Source of the DNA: Mesostigma viride
Taxonomy: Eukaryota > Streptophyta > Mesostigmatophyceae > Mesostigmatales > Mesostigmataceae
Reading direction: 5' to 3'
Assembly: GCA_009746045.1 (NCBI GenBank)
Contig: RPFO01000080.1
Location: 7,673,140 to 7,737,139, forward strand
DNA: 64,000 nt
Position numbers and translations under genes: made by a program
Shown here: positions 9,501-18,796 of the stretch, one piece after another
Numbering within the stretch: the stretch's first letter is position 1
Layout of the letters: each line of letters begins with the position of its first letter
The notes under the pieces: model-generated
The model's database searches: none
What the model saw: the letters and a program-made list of their open reading frames with translations, nothing else
Told to the model about the DNA's origin: nothing

Positions 9501-10579
9501 CGCAGCGCAAGCAGGAGGAGAAGTTGGCCGCGATCCGCGCAGAGGCCGAGGCCAAAGCGGCCGCGGAGGCCGAGGCCAAAGCGGCCGCAGAGGCCGAGGC
9601 CAAAGCGTTGCAGCAAGCCAAGGAGAAGGCGGAGGCGGAGCGCCGCGCGCTTGAGGCCAAGAAAGCACTGGATGCGCTCCTGCTCAAGAAAGGGGAGAGC
9701 CGCGCGGGCAACCCAGTTGACTCGTTCCGCAAGGGCCGTAACAGCGCGGCGCCGCAGGGCCCGCCCAAGCCGCTCGGGTTCAGGGTCCCTGAGGGCGACG
9801 ATGTGCTCCAGTCGGAGGTCCTCCAGGCGCTGTGGCCGGGGGAGGGCGTCTCGTGCGACGCGGTCGGCGACGGCTGCGGCCCACACGGCCAGCGGTTGCT
9901 CGGTGTCGAGCTGCATGACCGCTCGCTCGGGCGGTGTGCAATTGTCGGTCCCGCGGTTTCGGTCCTCGGGAAGGAGTATGGTGCTGAGATTGACGCGCAC
10001 GACACGGTCATCCGCATGGGTGGGTTGCCCGTGGTCGCGTACACGCGCTTTGTGGGCCATAAGTCGGATATCGTGTTCTTGCCCGAGGACGCGTCAATGA
10101 CGCAGGCGGGAATAGACCGGCTGACCTCGCGGCTGGCGGGGGGGCAACCGCGGTTCTACTGGCTGCCGTATTCGGGCGCCGTGAGCCAGACGACCGAGGG
10201 GGAGGTGGCCTTCCCAGAGGGGGTCAACCTGGGGCGTGTGCGCGACCTCCCCGTGATCACCGATGCGGCCGTCACGAAGGAACGGCACGATCTGGAGCTG
10301 TATGAGATGCTCGGGCGGCACGCAGTGAATCACCACGGGCAGGCGCTGGGGGCGGATGACAGTATTTACCCGTCGCCCTACTTCCAGCTGCTGGTCACGC
10401 TGCTGCAGTCGCAGCTGTGCTCGTCGATCGACATGTACGGGTTCGCAAAGGTGCACGGGCCAGACTACACGCTGATTGGCCACGCGCACGGCGGGCGCCG
10501 CGTGGACTCGTATGTAGCGGGGCTGGAGTATTTCGTCTTCCGTGTGGCCATGGCCAACAACCTGGTGTGCCTGCGTTGA
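6581..10579 (+). CDS. Giant type II membrane protein with C-terminal GT29 sialyltransferase-like domain
   Basis: One uninterrupted 1332-residue frame. Residues ~20-42 are a single hydrophobic segment (FSQLILIFLVIFFG...) after a short basic N-terminus, a type II signal anchor typical of Golgi glycosyltransferases. The lumenal stalk is extraordinary: a Gln/Val repeat (~222-322), Gly/Asp-rich segments (~435-477), a Gly-Asp repeat (~868-886) and an Ala/Glu/Lys-rich probable coiled coil (~887-1040). The C-terminal ~230 residues carry GT29 hallmarks: sialylmotif L near 1120-1148 (CAIVGP...GAEIDAHDTVIRMG), sialylmotif S near 1266-1288 (PYFQLL...SSIDMYGF) and a VS-like His...Glu near 1300-1316. Known GT29 enzymes transfer sialic acid from CMP-sialic acid in the Golgi; algal relatives have unproven donors, possibly Kdo or related acids. 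Usual GT29 length is 300-400 residues. Residues ~45-110 look unlike the rest and could be a retained in-frame intron. ATG 6581 was chosen because the anchor follows at once. Confidence 0.8.
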   Translation: MRRAGPATPRDVGGPLGGLSFSQLILIFLVIFFGAVAALLFFETKVKHHPHPVDHGVSGTRYIRTRIQAVSILAFSVCLPRPLAAAMPIDLLCFPWCATNAPVALLSHPTLAGGPLPGELKLENHAAHIQDIPVKVEPKVELPVATWQPQPHPQPHIQVSRFAPDPGLQVMWLAKEEPLPEPVPTLATSPAVDQRPEPVAVQVPVAQPSPAATVAASQQAVEQQQVYAQQQVDQQQQVYAQQQQVDQQQQVDQQQQVDQQQQVDQQQQVDQQQQVYAQQQQVDQQQQVDQQQQVDQQQQVDQQQQVDQQQQVDQQQQVYEQPQVSDATPSLDTQSAPATSGFSNEQPVDEQLALPEPEVIPDPRDSIPEDQGGNAPSFVPASLPAQGPGAFPGASDNFPDVLDVGGQADGAFGAGAGGGSDVVSTDIFGNVIVDSADGDGGAGAGAGGGDLGGGAGGDGGGAGDVGGTAGGDAGGSAADVAPLDGNGAGAPGRLLIAEPADSPGAYDEPQVPLGAGPAQPGAQSQPQLPVPFVGLQGAAASAQGGALAGPAQGGPTGPGASMLLPEQAFISASLAREEARFRADFLKVVLGTKEEEEADPSARHRAGYIPYHCQDEGVAARLGVAAPETKPGVLRSIMMVMSGTQALSPEEILAFIHGEVGDVIEPPKAAPRRDPHRVLRHGAPPPTEHKPAARKQVDVFKDLPDKVGGKSPSRHDKPGSRGRSPPRGGRPAHRAAHDVGTVGNPGLHTGARHRPSAPMRSHLRGPGISREMDDDPGLLWALSEGRRGLLATEVVAEEGDAGGGVVPEAVVAGAGVGDAPPGVSLPGAQSKGSGASGLGVAADASRTLLTVNGDIWGDIMSKSGLGGGDGDGDGDGDGDGDGDGDAGDLETLNARIEEVRDTLAHARKTEDIQSQVAKAAALFKAAEARRAAAHAAKMAAKEEAERVALNQQMWAQQQKLEMRKMKAKSKMEKPQRKQEEKLAAIRAEAEAKAAAEAEAKAAAEAEAKALQQAKEKAEAERRALEAKKALDALLLKKGESRAGNPVDSFRKGRNSAAPQGPPKPLGFRVPEGDDVLQSEVLQALWPGEGVSCDAVGDGCGPHGQRLLGVELHDRSLGRCAIVGPAVSVLGKEYGAEIDAHDTVIRMGGLPVVAYTRFVGHKSDIVFLPEDASMTQAGIDRLTSRLAGGQPRFYWLPYSGAVSQTTEGEVAFPEGVNLGRVRDLPVITDAAVTKERHDLELYEMLGRHAVNHHGQALGADDSIYPSPYFQLLVTLLQSQLCSSIDMYGFAKVHGPDYTLIGHAHGGRRVDSYVAGLEYFVFRVAMANNLVCLR
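7243..7545 (+). repeat. Q-rich coding repeat (VDQQQQ / VYAQQQQ)
   Basis: About 300 bases of 18-bp units (GTAGACCAGCAACAGCAG type) interspersed with longer VYAQQQQ variants, in frame within the GT29 gene. The two unit types alternate in a block of higher order. CAG/CAA mixing suggests selection or age rather than fresh slippage. Confidence 0.9.
9182..9239 (+). repeat. GGCGAT hexamer run encoding Gly-Asp repeat
   Basis: About nine copies of a GGCGAT hexamer in frame in the GT29 gene give a flexible acidic Gly-Asp linker just before the coiled-coil segment. Near-perfect identity suggests recent slippage and length polymorphism. Confidence 0.9.
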
Positions 10580-12555
10580 GTGGCCGACGACTTAATATCC
10601 ATGTTTTAAAGTGGCCAACAATCTTGTTGTGCCTACGCTAATGTCCCACCTCCGGGTATGCCTCCGCTGATAGCCCACAAGTACTCCCGCTACAGCTTCG
10701 CGGGGCAGCCCCTAATAATAACCTAATGATCATGTTGCGAGGACGGCGACCCCGAGCTGACAGTGTGTGGAACCTTTGGGTGGAGCCTGTGGTCAGCCTC
10801 CTGGGGCTTATGGACTGGTATGCTCCCGCCGATGGACACGACCAGGGTGTGTCTCCCCTGACGGCTTACGCCCTGGGGTGTTTCCGGTAATTGCCATCCA
10901 TGGGGGTGTGCTGAGCTTAAAGCGGCCCTGGTTACGTAGCCGCAGGGCCTGGGACCCTGGACGGTGGCTGCTGAAGTTGTGGCCTGATTATGGAAAACCA
11001 GGATGATGGATCATAGCATCACAAGGCAAAAGGTTGGATCGTAATTGTATTGGGACCTGGGCCGTGAGTGCTGCCTGCAGCCCGAGGTCTGTCTTGGAAT
11101 CCATGTAGTCGGCCTGGGCGATGGGTGGCCGTGAACTCTCCATGTGTTTCTACATTTTTCTCGGTGGAAGGGCTTGGGCGTGGAATAGCTCGCCTGCCCC
11201 TGGTGCGGTCAGTACTTTTACGTGGTGACGACCCTTCAAGAGGTGCTCCAGTTCTAATCGTCGGCTTGGTGAGCCCGCTTGAGTATATGTGGGTGTGGTG
11301 AGCCGGCTTTCCATGGCCCCTACCTGTTAAAGCGATTAAGTTAGTAGCAAGTTTGCTAAGAGCCGCCTCTTAGTATGCCGCCTGTGGGCCATGTGGGCTG
11401 TGACGCAACCCCCCCCCCCCCCCCCTATGCAGCCTTCCATTTGTTTCATTGATTTGGGTTAATATTTGCATCCTCGGTCGCTCCTGCAATGAGCTCTCGT
11501 TTGTGGCGAGCTTTGGGTGCATGGGAGTATGCGGGCGCATGTCGTGGTCTTGAAACCTTGAAAGGCGAGGCCACCACTGCTACCTCAGGTGGGCCTTTGC
11601 TGCGGTGCCCAGACTGGCTTGTTCGATAAATTGGATGGTCCTAATATTTGGGACAGTCGAACCTTTGGTTATCAGTGTGTTACGCTTAGTTTATCATGGG
11701 TTCAGTTATTCAATGCTGGAAAAGTCCCATTCTCTGAAGGGTCGTGGGAGGTATAGTGATCTACATTGACCCATGGTGGAATGCTGCCTGGCTGCGCACC
11801 CGGAGGGATTGCCACCTGGCCCTCTCTGCGCGGTCCGGTTGCCTGCCTGCCGCTGCGCTCTGTGATCAGCCACTGTGCCAGGCTTCTGGAGCCGGGTCCT
11901 TCTCTTGAAGATCCTAGCACTTGGATCGCCGATGCGCGCAAATGCGTGACTCATGTTGGGCATGTTCTTGCCCTGACACTCGGGCTCCTTCAACCAGTTT
12001 GTTGTGGGCGACACCTCTCGAAGAGCTGCAACAGTGTCCAGTGCCTGTGGTGTGGGCGGCAGCAGCATGATCGCGGCACGCGTACGTCAGGTGCGACGGC
12101 AGTTTGATGGCGGTGCAATTGCAGTGGCGACAAGGGGCAGGGGGCAAGTGTGGCACAGATGGGCGGCGCGAGGATGCATCTACGCATCTTGTCTCACTGA
12201 AATGTTGACACTACGCATGCCTGAACACATGGTGTTGGCCTCAGGGCCCCGTTGCGTGAGAGGGGGGGGAGCAAGGCAGCAGGAAAGGGCGGAAGATAGG
12301 GGAAACCGGACGGCGAAGAAGAGGTTGGAAGAAGGGCTGTCATGGATGGCGATGGAGGGTGGGTTTGGAAGGCAGCTGAAGCGCGTGAGGGCACGTGCAT
12401 TGCGCTGGGATGTTGCATGCGGGAGCTCTGGCGCGTATACAGTGGGCGGACCCTGGACTTGAACAATTGTAAATTAGCGGCGTGCTTACAACTGGACACT
12501 CCTGGCCGCTAGGAACAAGCGCACTGATCACATTAATTAGTTTTTTTTGCTAAAT
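10580..12555. other. Intergenic; no gene recognised
   Basis: About 2 kb downstream of the GT29 gene. Only short overlapping frames occur. A pure C run of ~17 bases lies near 11410. Around 12060-12450 the plus strand is purine-rich with a longer open frame (~150 residues) lacking any recognisable motif. Confidence 0.5.
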
Positions 12556-12662
12556 CATCTCGCTCTGAACGTTAATTAATTAATTATAAACATAACTCCG
12601 TTGGGAGTTGTACATGTAGCACATATCCCGGAGAAGGGGCATATGGCTTTTAATACATCTGC
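12556..12662 (-). mobile_element. 3'-terminal fragment of ORF1-type retroposon
   Basis: On the minus strand this reads as the conserved 3' end of the family: ...CATATGCC..., then TACATGTACAACTCCCAACGGAGTTATGTT, then an (AATT)n-type tail. The plus-strand block at 12662-12677 (GCTGGTTGTCTCCTT) resembles the Penelope 3' end. Confidence 0.75.
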
Positions 12663-12677
12663 GCTGGTTGTCTCCTT

Positions 12678-13296
12678 AATTAATTAATTAAAATCATAGC
12701 TCCATTGGGAGCATATGTAACACATAGCCCTGAGAAAGGGGCATCTATGGGTTTGTAATACAATCAGGGCTACAACCTGCAGGTGGAGGATGTACAACTG
12801 TCACCTGCTCTGGGTGCACAAGGTGCACCTGCACCGCCATGATGGTTCATGCCTCCTTAACAAGCACAGGCACCCAGGGGGGGCTTGAGAAGAGGGCCTA
12901 GAAGGCCTGCATGACATATGGGGTGGAGGGTATGTGGCTAGGCTATAGCTGGTGTACACATGGCATCTCAGCAGAGGGTAACTCCCTGCATAGGCATCGC
13001 ATGGCTAAATTCTTAATGCATCATCCATGGGAGGTCCTATTGTAGGCTGGGCGCGGCTAGATACTGAAAGCATCATCCATGGGGGCCATTATGGGCGCAC
13101 ATGCGCGTGGGCCACTTGCAAAGGCTAAGCCTATCTAATCTACACTACTGGTATATTCCTAGTCTGGAGTGGCAGGAGGGGCCTGCCAGGGCTTGTGGTC
13201 AACGTGGATGACCGCCCCCCTCCAGTATACCGGCTTCCCCCCTGCACGCTGCCGGAGCTGAAGGTAGGTCGGCCATAGCTCGCGTCGCCGCTGTTG
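12678..13296 (-). mobile_element. 5'-truncated ORF1-type retroposon copy (3' UTR plus ORF 3' end)
   Basis: Read on the minus strand, 13296-13160 encodes the C-terminal segment RRRELWPTYLQLRQ...GKPVYWRGAVIHVDHKPWQ. It is followed by the family's ~450-base 3' UTR and an (AATT)n tail near 12680. The 5' two-thirds are missing, as in target-primed reverse-transcription truncation. Confidence 0.8.
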
Positions 13297-13622
13297 TCTC
13301 CTTGATATGGCTTTTAATACATTAGGGGCTACTTCCTGCAAGAGTGGAATGTGCAACACTTGCTCTAGGTGCCTCAAGGGCACCGGCACCACCATGCTGT
13401 CTCGGGTTCAACCCAACTAAGGGGATCCCGGCACGGGGGAGGAAGATCATCATGGCTATACAAGAGCTAGGGCATGGCTTCTCAACAGAGAGCATCTCTC
13501 TGCATAGGCATAGCATGGCTAAATTCTTAATGCAACATCCATGGGATGTCCCATTATAGGCATGGCTTGGCTAAATTCTGAAGGCATCATCCATGGGGGG
13601 CATTATGGGCGCACATGCGCGT
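13297..13622 (-). mobile_element. 3' UTR fragment of ORF1-type retroposon, minus strand
   Basis: Contains family 3' UTR blocks (CATGGCTAAATTC, CATCCATGGG, GCGCACATGCGCGTGGG on the plus strand) joined head-to-head to the plus-strand copy starting at 13623. Junctions are abrupt, showing nested insertion or rearrangement. Confidence 0.7.
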
Positions 13623-14775
13623 GGGGGGGGTGCGCACCGCCCAGCTCCGCGACATTGACCAGCGCCTTAAGGACAATGCAATCGCCATCGAGGTCTTGCA
13701 AAACACCGCAGGCCTCACCGCCCAGGCGGTGAAGGACATTGCCGCCAAGCCAGCCCCGGCTGGCCTGGCCGGCGATGCTCCTCCCATCCCGACCTGGGCG
13801 GACATGCTTAAGCAGCATACCACCTCCACCACCTCCGCCGTCGCAGTGCTCACAGCTCCAGCAGCAGCAGCTCGACCTCCGCGAGGAGGCCGAGCTCGCC
13901 AAGCGCAGCCTCAACGTCATATTGTCAAGAACTTCGACATGCATGGAGGAAGGTTCACGAGAATTCCGAGAAGCTTGCACGTGCGTTTGAGAGAGAAATT
14001 CTTAGTCGCATGGGCCTTACTGATGAGATTGAGCTGGTCGCCCACCGCCTTCCCCGCGCGCGGGGTACATTTAAGGCAGGGGCTCCCCCGCTCCTTCTCA
14101 CCTTAAAGAACCCGGCGGACAAGATTTCTTTTCTCAGACGCCGCAAGCGGCTCTGAGAAGACTCACTTCACCCTTGACGACGACTTGATCGACCCTGGCG
14201 CAGCAACAACGGCGACGGGAGCTATGGCCGACCTACCTCCAGCTCCGGCAGACCAAGGCGGGGCAGCCGGTGTACTGGAAGGGGGCGGCCATCTACGTCG
14301 GCCACAAGCCCTGGCAGGCGACCCCCGCGGCCCCAACGACTCCAGACACCCCAGCTTCTAAAGGGGAATACAGCAGTAGTAGTGCAGAATAGATAGACCG
14401 TGGCCATGTACATGTAAGCCTCCTACAGGCTCTATACCAGCTGACTCACGAGTCTCATTTAGCCATGTACATGTGTGCCTATGATGTGCCACCCGGCTCC
14501 AGATGATGCCTAGCTTTATTTAGTTATATGCTGTGCCCATGCAGAGAGCCGCTCTCTGCTGAGATGCCATGCCCTAGCTCTTGTATAGCCATGATGATCT
14601 TCCCCCACATGACATACTCCCCCTTAGCTGGGCATAGTGTGAACATCATGAGGGTGCAGGTGCCCTGGTGCACCTAGAGCAAGTGTCGTTTACATTCCCA
14701 CCCTTGCAGGAAGTAGCTTAGAATGTATCATAGCTAGGCCATATGCCCCTTCTCAAGGGCTATGTTCTCAAGGGC
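13623..14775 (+). pseudogene. 5'-truncated, frameshifted ORF1-type retroposon copy
   Basis: Coding similarity starts abruptly at AQLRDIDQRLKDNAIAIEV and continues through the coiled-coil-like segment and the LWPTYLQLRQ...PVYWKGAAIYVGHKPW C-terminus, but in several frames. Indels sit near 13845-13925 and 14150. The family 3' UTR follows (14395-14775). Not functional. Confidence 0.8.
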
Positions 14776-15104
14776 TTTCTAAGACGCACATGCTGATATA
14801 ATTTTCCGAATCTAAAACGCAATATATGACGAGCAAACGCCTGTCGACGCAACGCAGTTTGGCGGATGCGCTCGCCCATGAAAATGCGGCAGCTGCGGCT
14901 GCAGCTTTGCCAGCTCCGGCAGGCACATCCCGTTTCGTTTAAGTGGCCAGCCGGAGCGGCTGCTTAGGTTTTAGCGGGCAAGTGTTCATAGCGCGTCATT
15001 GGTGAATTACTCGGGAACTTGGGTTTCCCCGCGAAACTCCAACCGCACCGGTTCAGATTTCCAAATCTCAAGTAAAGTTCGGCGCAACTTTCTGAACGGG
15101 GGCA
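14776..15104 (+). mobile_element. 5' fragment of ORF1-type retroposon, then unassigned sequence
   Basis: 14776-14935 matches the family 5' UTR (ACGCACATGCTGATATAATTT) and the N-terminal coding start (SKRLSTQRSLADAL...). The next ~170 bases show nothing recognisable. Confidence 0.65.
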
Positions 15105-15605
15105 GTTGACGAGCAGCCAGTAGTAGTGTAGATTAGTAAGGCTTAGCCTAGCATGTGGCCCACGCGCATGTGCGCCCATAATGGCCCCCATGGATGTTGC
15201 CTTCAGAATTTAGCCAAGCCATGCCTATAATGGGACCCCCATGGATGATGTTGAATTTAGCCATGCTATGCCTACGCAGAGAGATGCTCTCTGTCGAGAA
15301 GCTATGCCCTAGCCCTTGTAAGTTGTATAGCCATGATGATCTTCCTCCCCCGTGCCAGGATCCCCTTAGTTGGGTTGAACCTGAGACAGCATGGTGGTGC
15401 CGGTGCCCTTGAGGCACCTAGAGCAAGTGTTGCTTACATTCCACTCTTGCAGGAAGTAGCCCAGAATGTATTAAAAGCCATATGCCCGGCCCTTCTCCGG
15501 TATATTAAAAAAAATTAAATTAAATTAAATTATAACATGCCTCCGTTGGGAGATCATGTAGCACATATTCCATCTCCGGGATATGTGCTACATATACTCC
15601 CAACG
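15105..15605 (+). mobile_element. 3' UTR fragment of ORF1-type retroposon with (AATT)n tail
   Basis: Starts near the family's GTAGTGTAGAT block and proceeds through the conserved 3' UTR to the ACTCCCAACG terminus, with an AAATTAAATTAAATTA tail near 15510-15535 and a second partial terminus right after it. Confidence 0.75.
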
Positions 15606-15751
15606 AGCCACGAGCCACGAGGTAGCCATGGCTGACGGCGCTCATAACTTTCACGTTTGAGCACCGAATTGAGTCGTGAATATCACAATCGCTTCGTCTT
15701 TCTAAGATGCACATGCTGATATAATTTTCCGACGCTATTACGCAATATACG

Positions 15752-17161
15752 ATGAGCAAACGCCCATCGACGCAACGCAGCCTGACGGCTGCGCTCGGCA
15801 CTGAAAATACGTCTGCAGCTACGGCTGCAGCTTCGCCATCAGGGCCGGAAGGCGGTGGTGACACTAGTCGCGCACTGGTGGTCGCCCAGAACCCTCCCGG
15901 GCTCTCCTCGCCCTCTGCATCGCCTGACCCAAAGCGCAGTCGCCCAGGCGAACCTGGCTGGTCTGAGCGTGATTTTGACGTCGACAGGCTCTTTACCACC
16001 AGCTTTGACGTCAACAGGCCTAGCTGCCTTTTTCGACATGCCACCCATCAAGATATTGGAGCTCGTGTTTTACGGGTCACACGCCTCACTGCTGGCCCTG
16101 TGCCAGCAACTCAATTTCCACACCCATTTTTTCCGCAACGGAGTTGACGGCCGGCATTCCCACCGCGTCTCAGACTCGTCGACCAACCTGGCCGGCTGGT
16201 CTCGCCCCCGCCTAATCAGCTCGCAGCTCTCTTTACCCTCACTAAGCGCTCGGCCGAGGACCTTCTGCACCCCGCCCCCATTACCGAATCCACCTTCGTC
16301 CACCACCTCCACGCCGCCCTCTCACAGCACGTGACGCCCATTGCTGCAGATGTGGCGGCAATTGGCGGCACGCTGGCTGCTGAGCTCCCCACCATCCCCA
16401 CCGCCACCGCCGCCCTCCTCGCCTCCCCCCCCCCCCCCCTCCGCCTCCACCGACTCCATCACCGCGCCCAGCTCCGCGACATCGACCAGCGTCTTAAGGA
16501 CAACGCCATTGCTATCGAGGTTCTGCAGAACACCGCAGGCCTCACCGCCCAGGTGGTGAAGGACATTGCCGCCAAGCCAGCCCCGGCTGGCCTGGCCGGC
16601 GATGCTCCTCCCATCACCACCTGGGCGGACATGCTTAAGCAACACACCACCTCCACCACCTCCGCCGTCGCAGCACAGCTTCAACGGCAGACGCTTGACC
16701 TCCGCGAGGAGGCCGAGCTCGCCAAGCGCAGCCTCAACGTCATTGTCAAGAATCTCAAGATGGAAGAAGGTGAGAATTCCGAGAAGCTTGCGCGTGCGTT
16801 TGAGAGAGAAATCCTTGATCGCATGGGCCTTACTGGTGAGATCGAGCTGGCCGCCCACCGCCTTCCCCGCGCGCGGGGTAAGGCAGGGCCGCCCCCGCTC
16901 CTTCTCACCTTAAAGAACCCGGCGGACAAGATTTCTTTTCTCAGACGCCGCAAGCGGCTCGAGAAGACTCTCTTCACCCTTGATGACGACTTGACCCTGG
17001 CGCAGCAACAACGGCGACGGGAGCTATGGCCGACCTACCTCCAGCTCCGGCAGACCAAGGCGGGGCAGCCGGTGTACTGGAAGGGGGCGGCCATCTACGT
17101 CGGCCACAAGCCCTGGCAGGCGACCCCCGCGGCCCCAGCGACTCCAGACGCCCCAGCTTAG
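15752..17161 (+). pseudogene. L1 ORF1p-like protein, frameshifted
   Basis: The ATG at 15752 opens MSKRPSTQRSLTAAL, then a Ser/Pro-rich region, a block with YGSHASLLALCQQL, a Pro/Thr linker, and a C-terminal half open from 16331 to 17161. That half has heptad-like AQLRDIDQRLKDNAIAIEVLQ, then RSLNVIVKNL and AHRLPRARG, DKISFLRRRKRLEKTLF, and RRRELWPTYLQLRQ...VYWKGAAIYVGHKPW. This order (coiled coil, RRM-like core, basic C-terminal domain) is that of L1 ORF1p/Transposase_22 RNA chaperones. Frame changes near 15980-16330 break the N-terminal half. The ORF1p assignment rests on motif order, not a database match. Confidence 0.65.
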
Positions 17162-17273
17162 GGGAATACAGCAGTAGTAGTGTAGAATAGATAGACCGTG
17201 GCCATGTACATGTACGCCTCCTAGAGGCCCTATCCCAGCTAAGCCCCGCGCTTTATTTAATCATGTACATGTG

Positions 17274-17333
17274 TCAAGGAGACAACCAGCGCAGGCCAGA
17301 AATCGGGAGAATCCGGACCATGGTAGCTCGAGC
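17274..17333 (-). mobile_element. 60-bp 5'-truncated Penelope-like 3' end with 12-bp TSD
   Basis: Exactly 60 bases absent from sister copies of the host retroposon, bracketed by direct repeats CATGTACATGTG (17262-17273 and 17334-17345). Read on the minus strand it ends ...GGTTGTCTCCTTGA, matching the 3' region after the Penelope-like RT near 44060-44116. Confidence 0.75.
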
Positions 17334-17795
17334 CATGTACATGTGTGTCTATGATGAGCCACACTCCAGACGATGCCTAGTTTTATTTAGTAATGCTGTG
17401 CCCATGCAGAGAGCTGCTCTCTGCTGAGATGCCACGCTCTAGTTTTTTGTATAGCCATGATGATCTTCCCCCTCACAGGCATGCTCCCCCCTTACCCGGG
17501 CATAGCGTGATAGACCATGAGGGTGCGGGTGCCCTGGTGCACCTAGAGCGGGGGTAGCTTACATTCCCACCCTTGCATGAAGTAGCCTAGAATGTATTAA
17601 AAGCCATATGCCCCTTCTCAGGGCTATGTGCTACATCTACTCCCAACGGAGTGATGTTGATAATTAATTAATTAATTAATACTCCCAACGGAGTTATGTT
17701 TCTAATTAATTAATTAATTATTTAAGGCCTATGTGCTACATATACTCCCAACGGAGTTATGTTCCTAATTAATTAATTAATTAATTAATTAATGC

Positions 17796-18795
17796 GCGTG
17801 GGCCACATGCTAGGCTAAGCCTGACTAATCTACACTATACTGGTATATATTCCCTAGTCTGAGGTGGCAGGAGGTGCCTGCCAGGGCTTGTGGTCAACGT
17901 GGATGACCTCCCCCCTCCATACATACCGGCTTCCCCCTTGCGCTCTGCCGGAGCTGAAGGTAGGTCGGCCATAGCTCGCGTCGCCGCTGTTGCTGGGCCA
18001 GGGTCAAGTCGTCGTCCAGCGTGAAGCGAGTCGACTCGAGAGCTTCTTGCGGCATTTAAGGAACGACAGCTTGTCCGCCATGTACTTAATAAAGGTGAGG
18101 AGCACGGGTGCCGGGCCAGCCTTACCCCGCGCGCAGGGGAGGCGGACAGCCGACATCCGCAGCTCACCAGTGAGTTGCATGGGGGCAAAAATGTCGCGCT
18201 TAAATGCCGTGAGAAGGCTCATCGAGGTCTCACCTGCCGGCTGGTCGAAGTGCTTGACGATGACATTGTGGCTGCGCTGGGTGATGTCGGCCTCCTCGCG
18301 AAGGCGGAGGGCTTGTTGCTTGAGTTGTGCCGCGATGGTGGAGGTGGTGGAGGTGGTGTGATGCTTAAGCAAGTCCGCCCAGGTGGAGGGAGCATCACCG
18401 GCGCCGGGCCAGCACGGGTGCCGGCTGGGCGGCGATGTCCTTCACCGCCTGGGCGGTGAGGCCGGCGGTGTCATGCAAGCACTCAAGGGCGGTGGCGGTG
18501 GCTTGAAGGCGTTGGTCGAGGTCAAGGAGCTGGGCTTTGATGTGGGCAGTGGAGGCGGAAATGGCAGTCACTGGAGGTGGAGGCGGCGGTGGTGGAAAGG
18601 TGAGGAAGTTCAGTAGCCATGCAGCGTGCCACCCATTGCTGCCACATCGGCGGCAAGGGGGGTCACGTGCTGCTGAAAGGCTTCCGTGAGGATGGAACGG
18701 AGTGTGGGGGCGGAGATGGATGGAGCCCAGATCTCGTGGTCGGTGCGCCCGAGGAGGGAGCAGAGGGTGATGTGCTGGATTTGGGGGCGCAGTGT
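17796..18795 (-). pseudogene. 5'-truncated ORF1-type retroposon, minus strand
   Basis: On the minus strand this encodes a diverged subfamily: ADMLKHHTTSTTSTIAAQLKQQ, REEADITQRSHNVIVKHF, KRDIFAPM...GELRMSAVRLPCARG, DKLSFLKCRKKL, then a frameshift before the RRELWPTYLQLRQ region at ~17950. It abuts the AATT tail of the plus-strand copy at 17795 and is cut at 18795 by a GTA-rich repeat. Confidence 0.75.
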
Positions 18796-18796
18796 G

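Larger units (their letters stand above)
15606..17795 (+). mobile_element. Near-full-length ORF1-only (HAL1-like) retroposon, copy A
   Basis: About 2.2 kb with the same order as the copy at 56717: a 5' UTR beginning with CGAGCCACGAGGTAGCC, one ORF region (15752-17161), a ~470-base 3' UTR, and a terminus made of ACTCCCAACGGAGTTATGTT plus (AATT)n. No reverse transcriptase or endonuclease is encoded. The 3' terminus is present three times in a row (17636-17795), each with its own AATT tail. The microsatellite-type tail implies mobilisation in trans by a LINE. A 60-bp Penelope-derived insertion lies in its 3' UTR at 17274. Confidence 0.75.

Noticed and set aside
8819-10060. Long minus-strand frames opposite the GT29 gene
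   Set aside because: High GC and codon bias of the plus-strand gene create antisense frames; they contain Leu/Arg-rich sequence with no domain.
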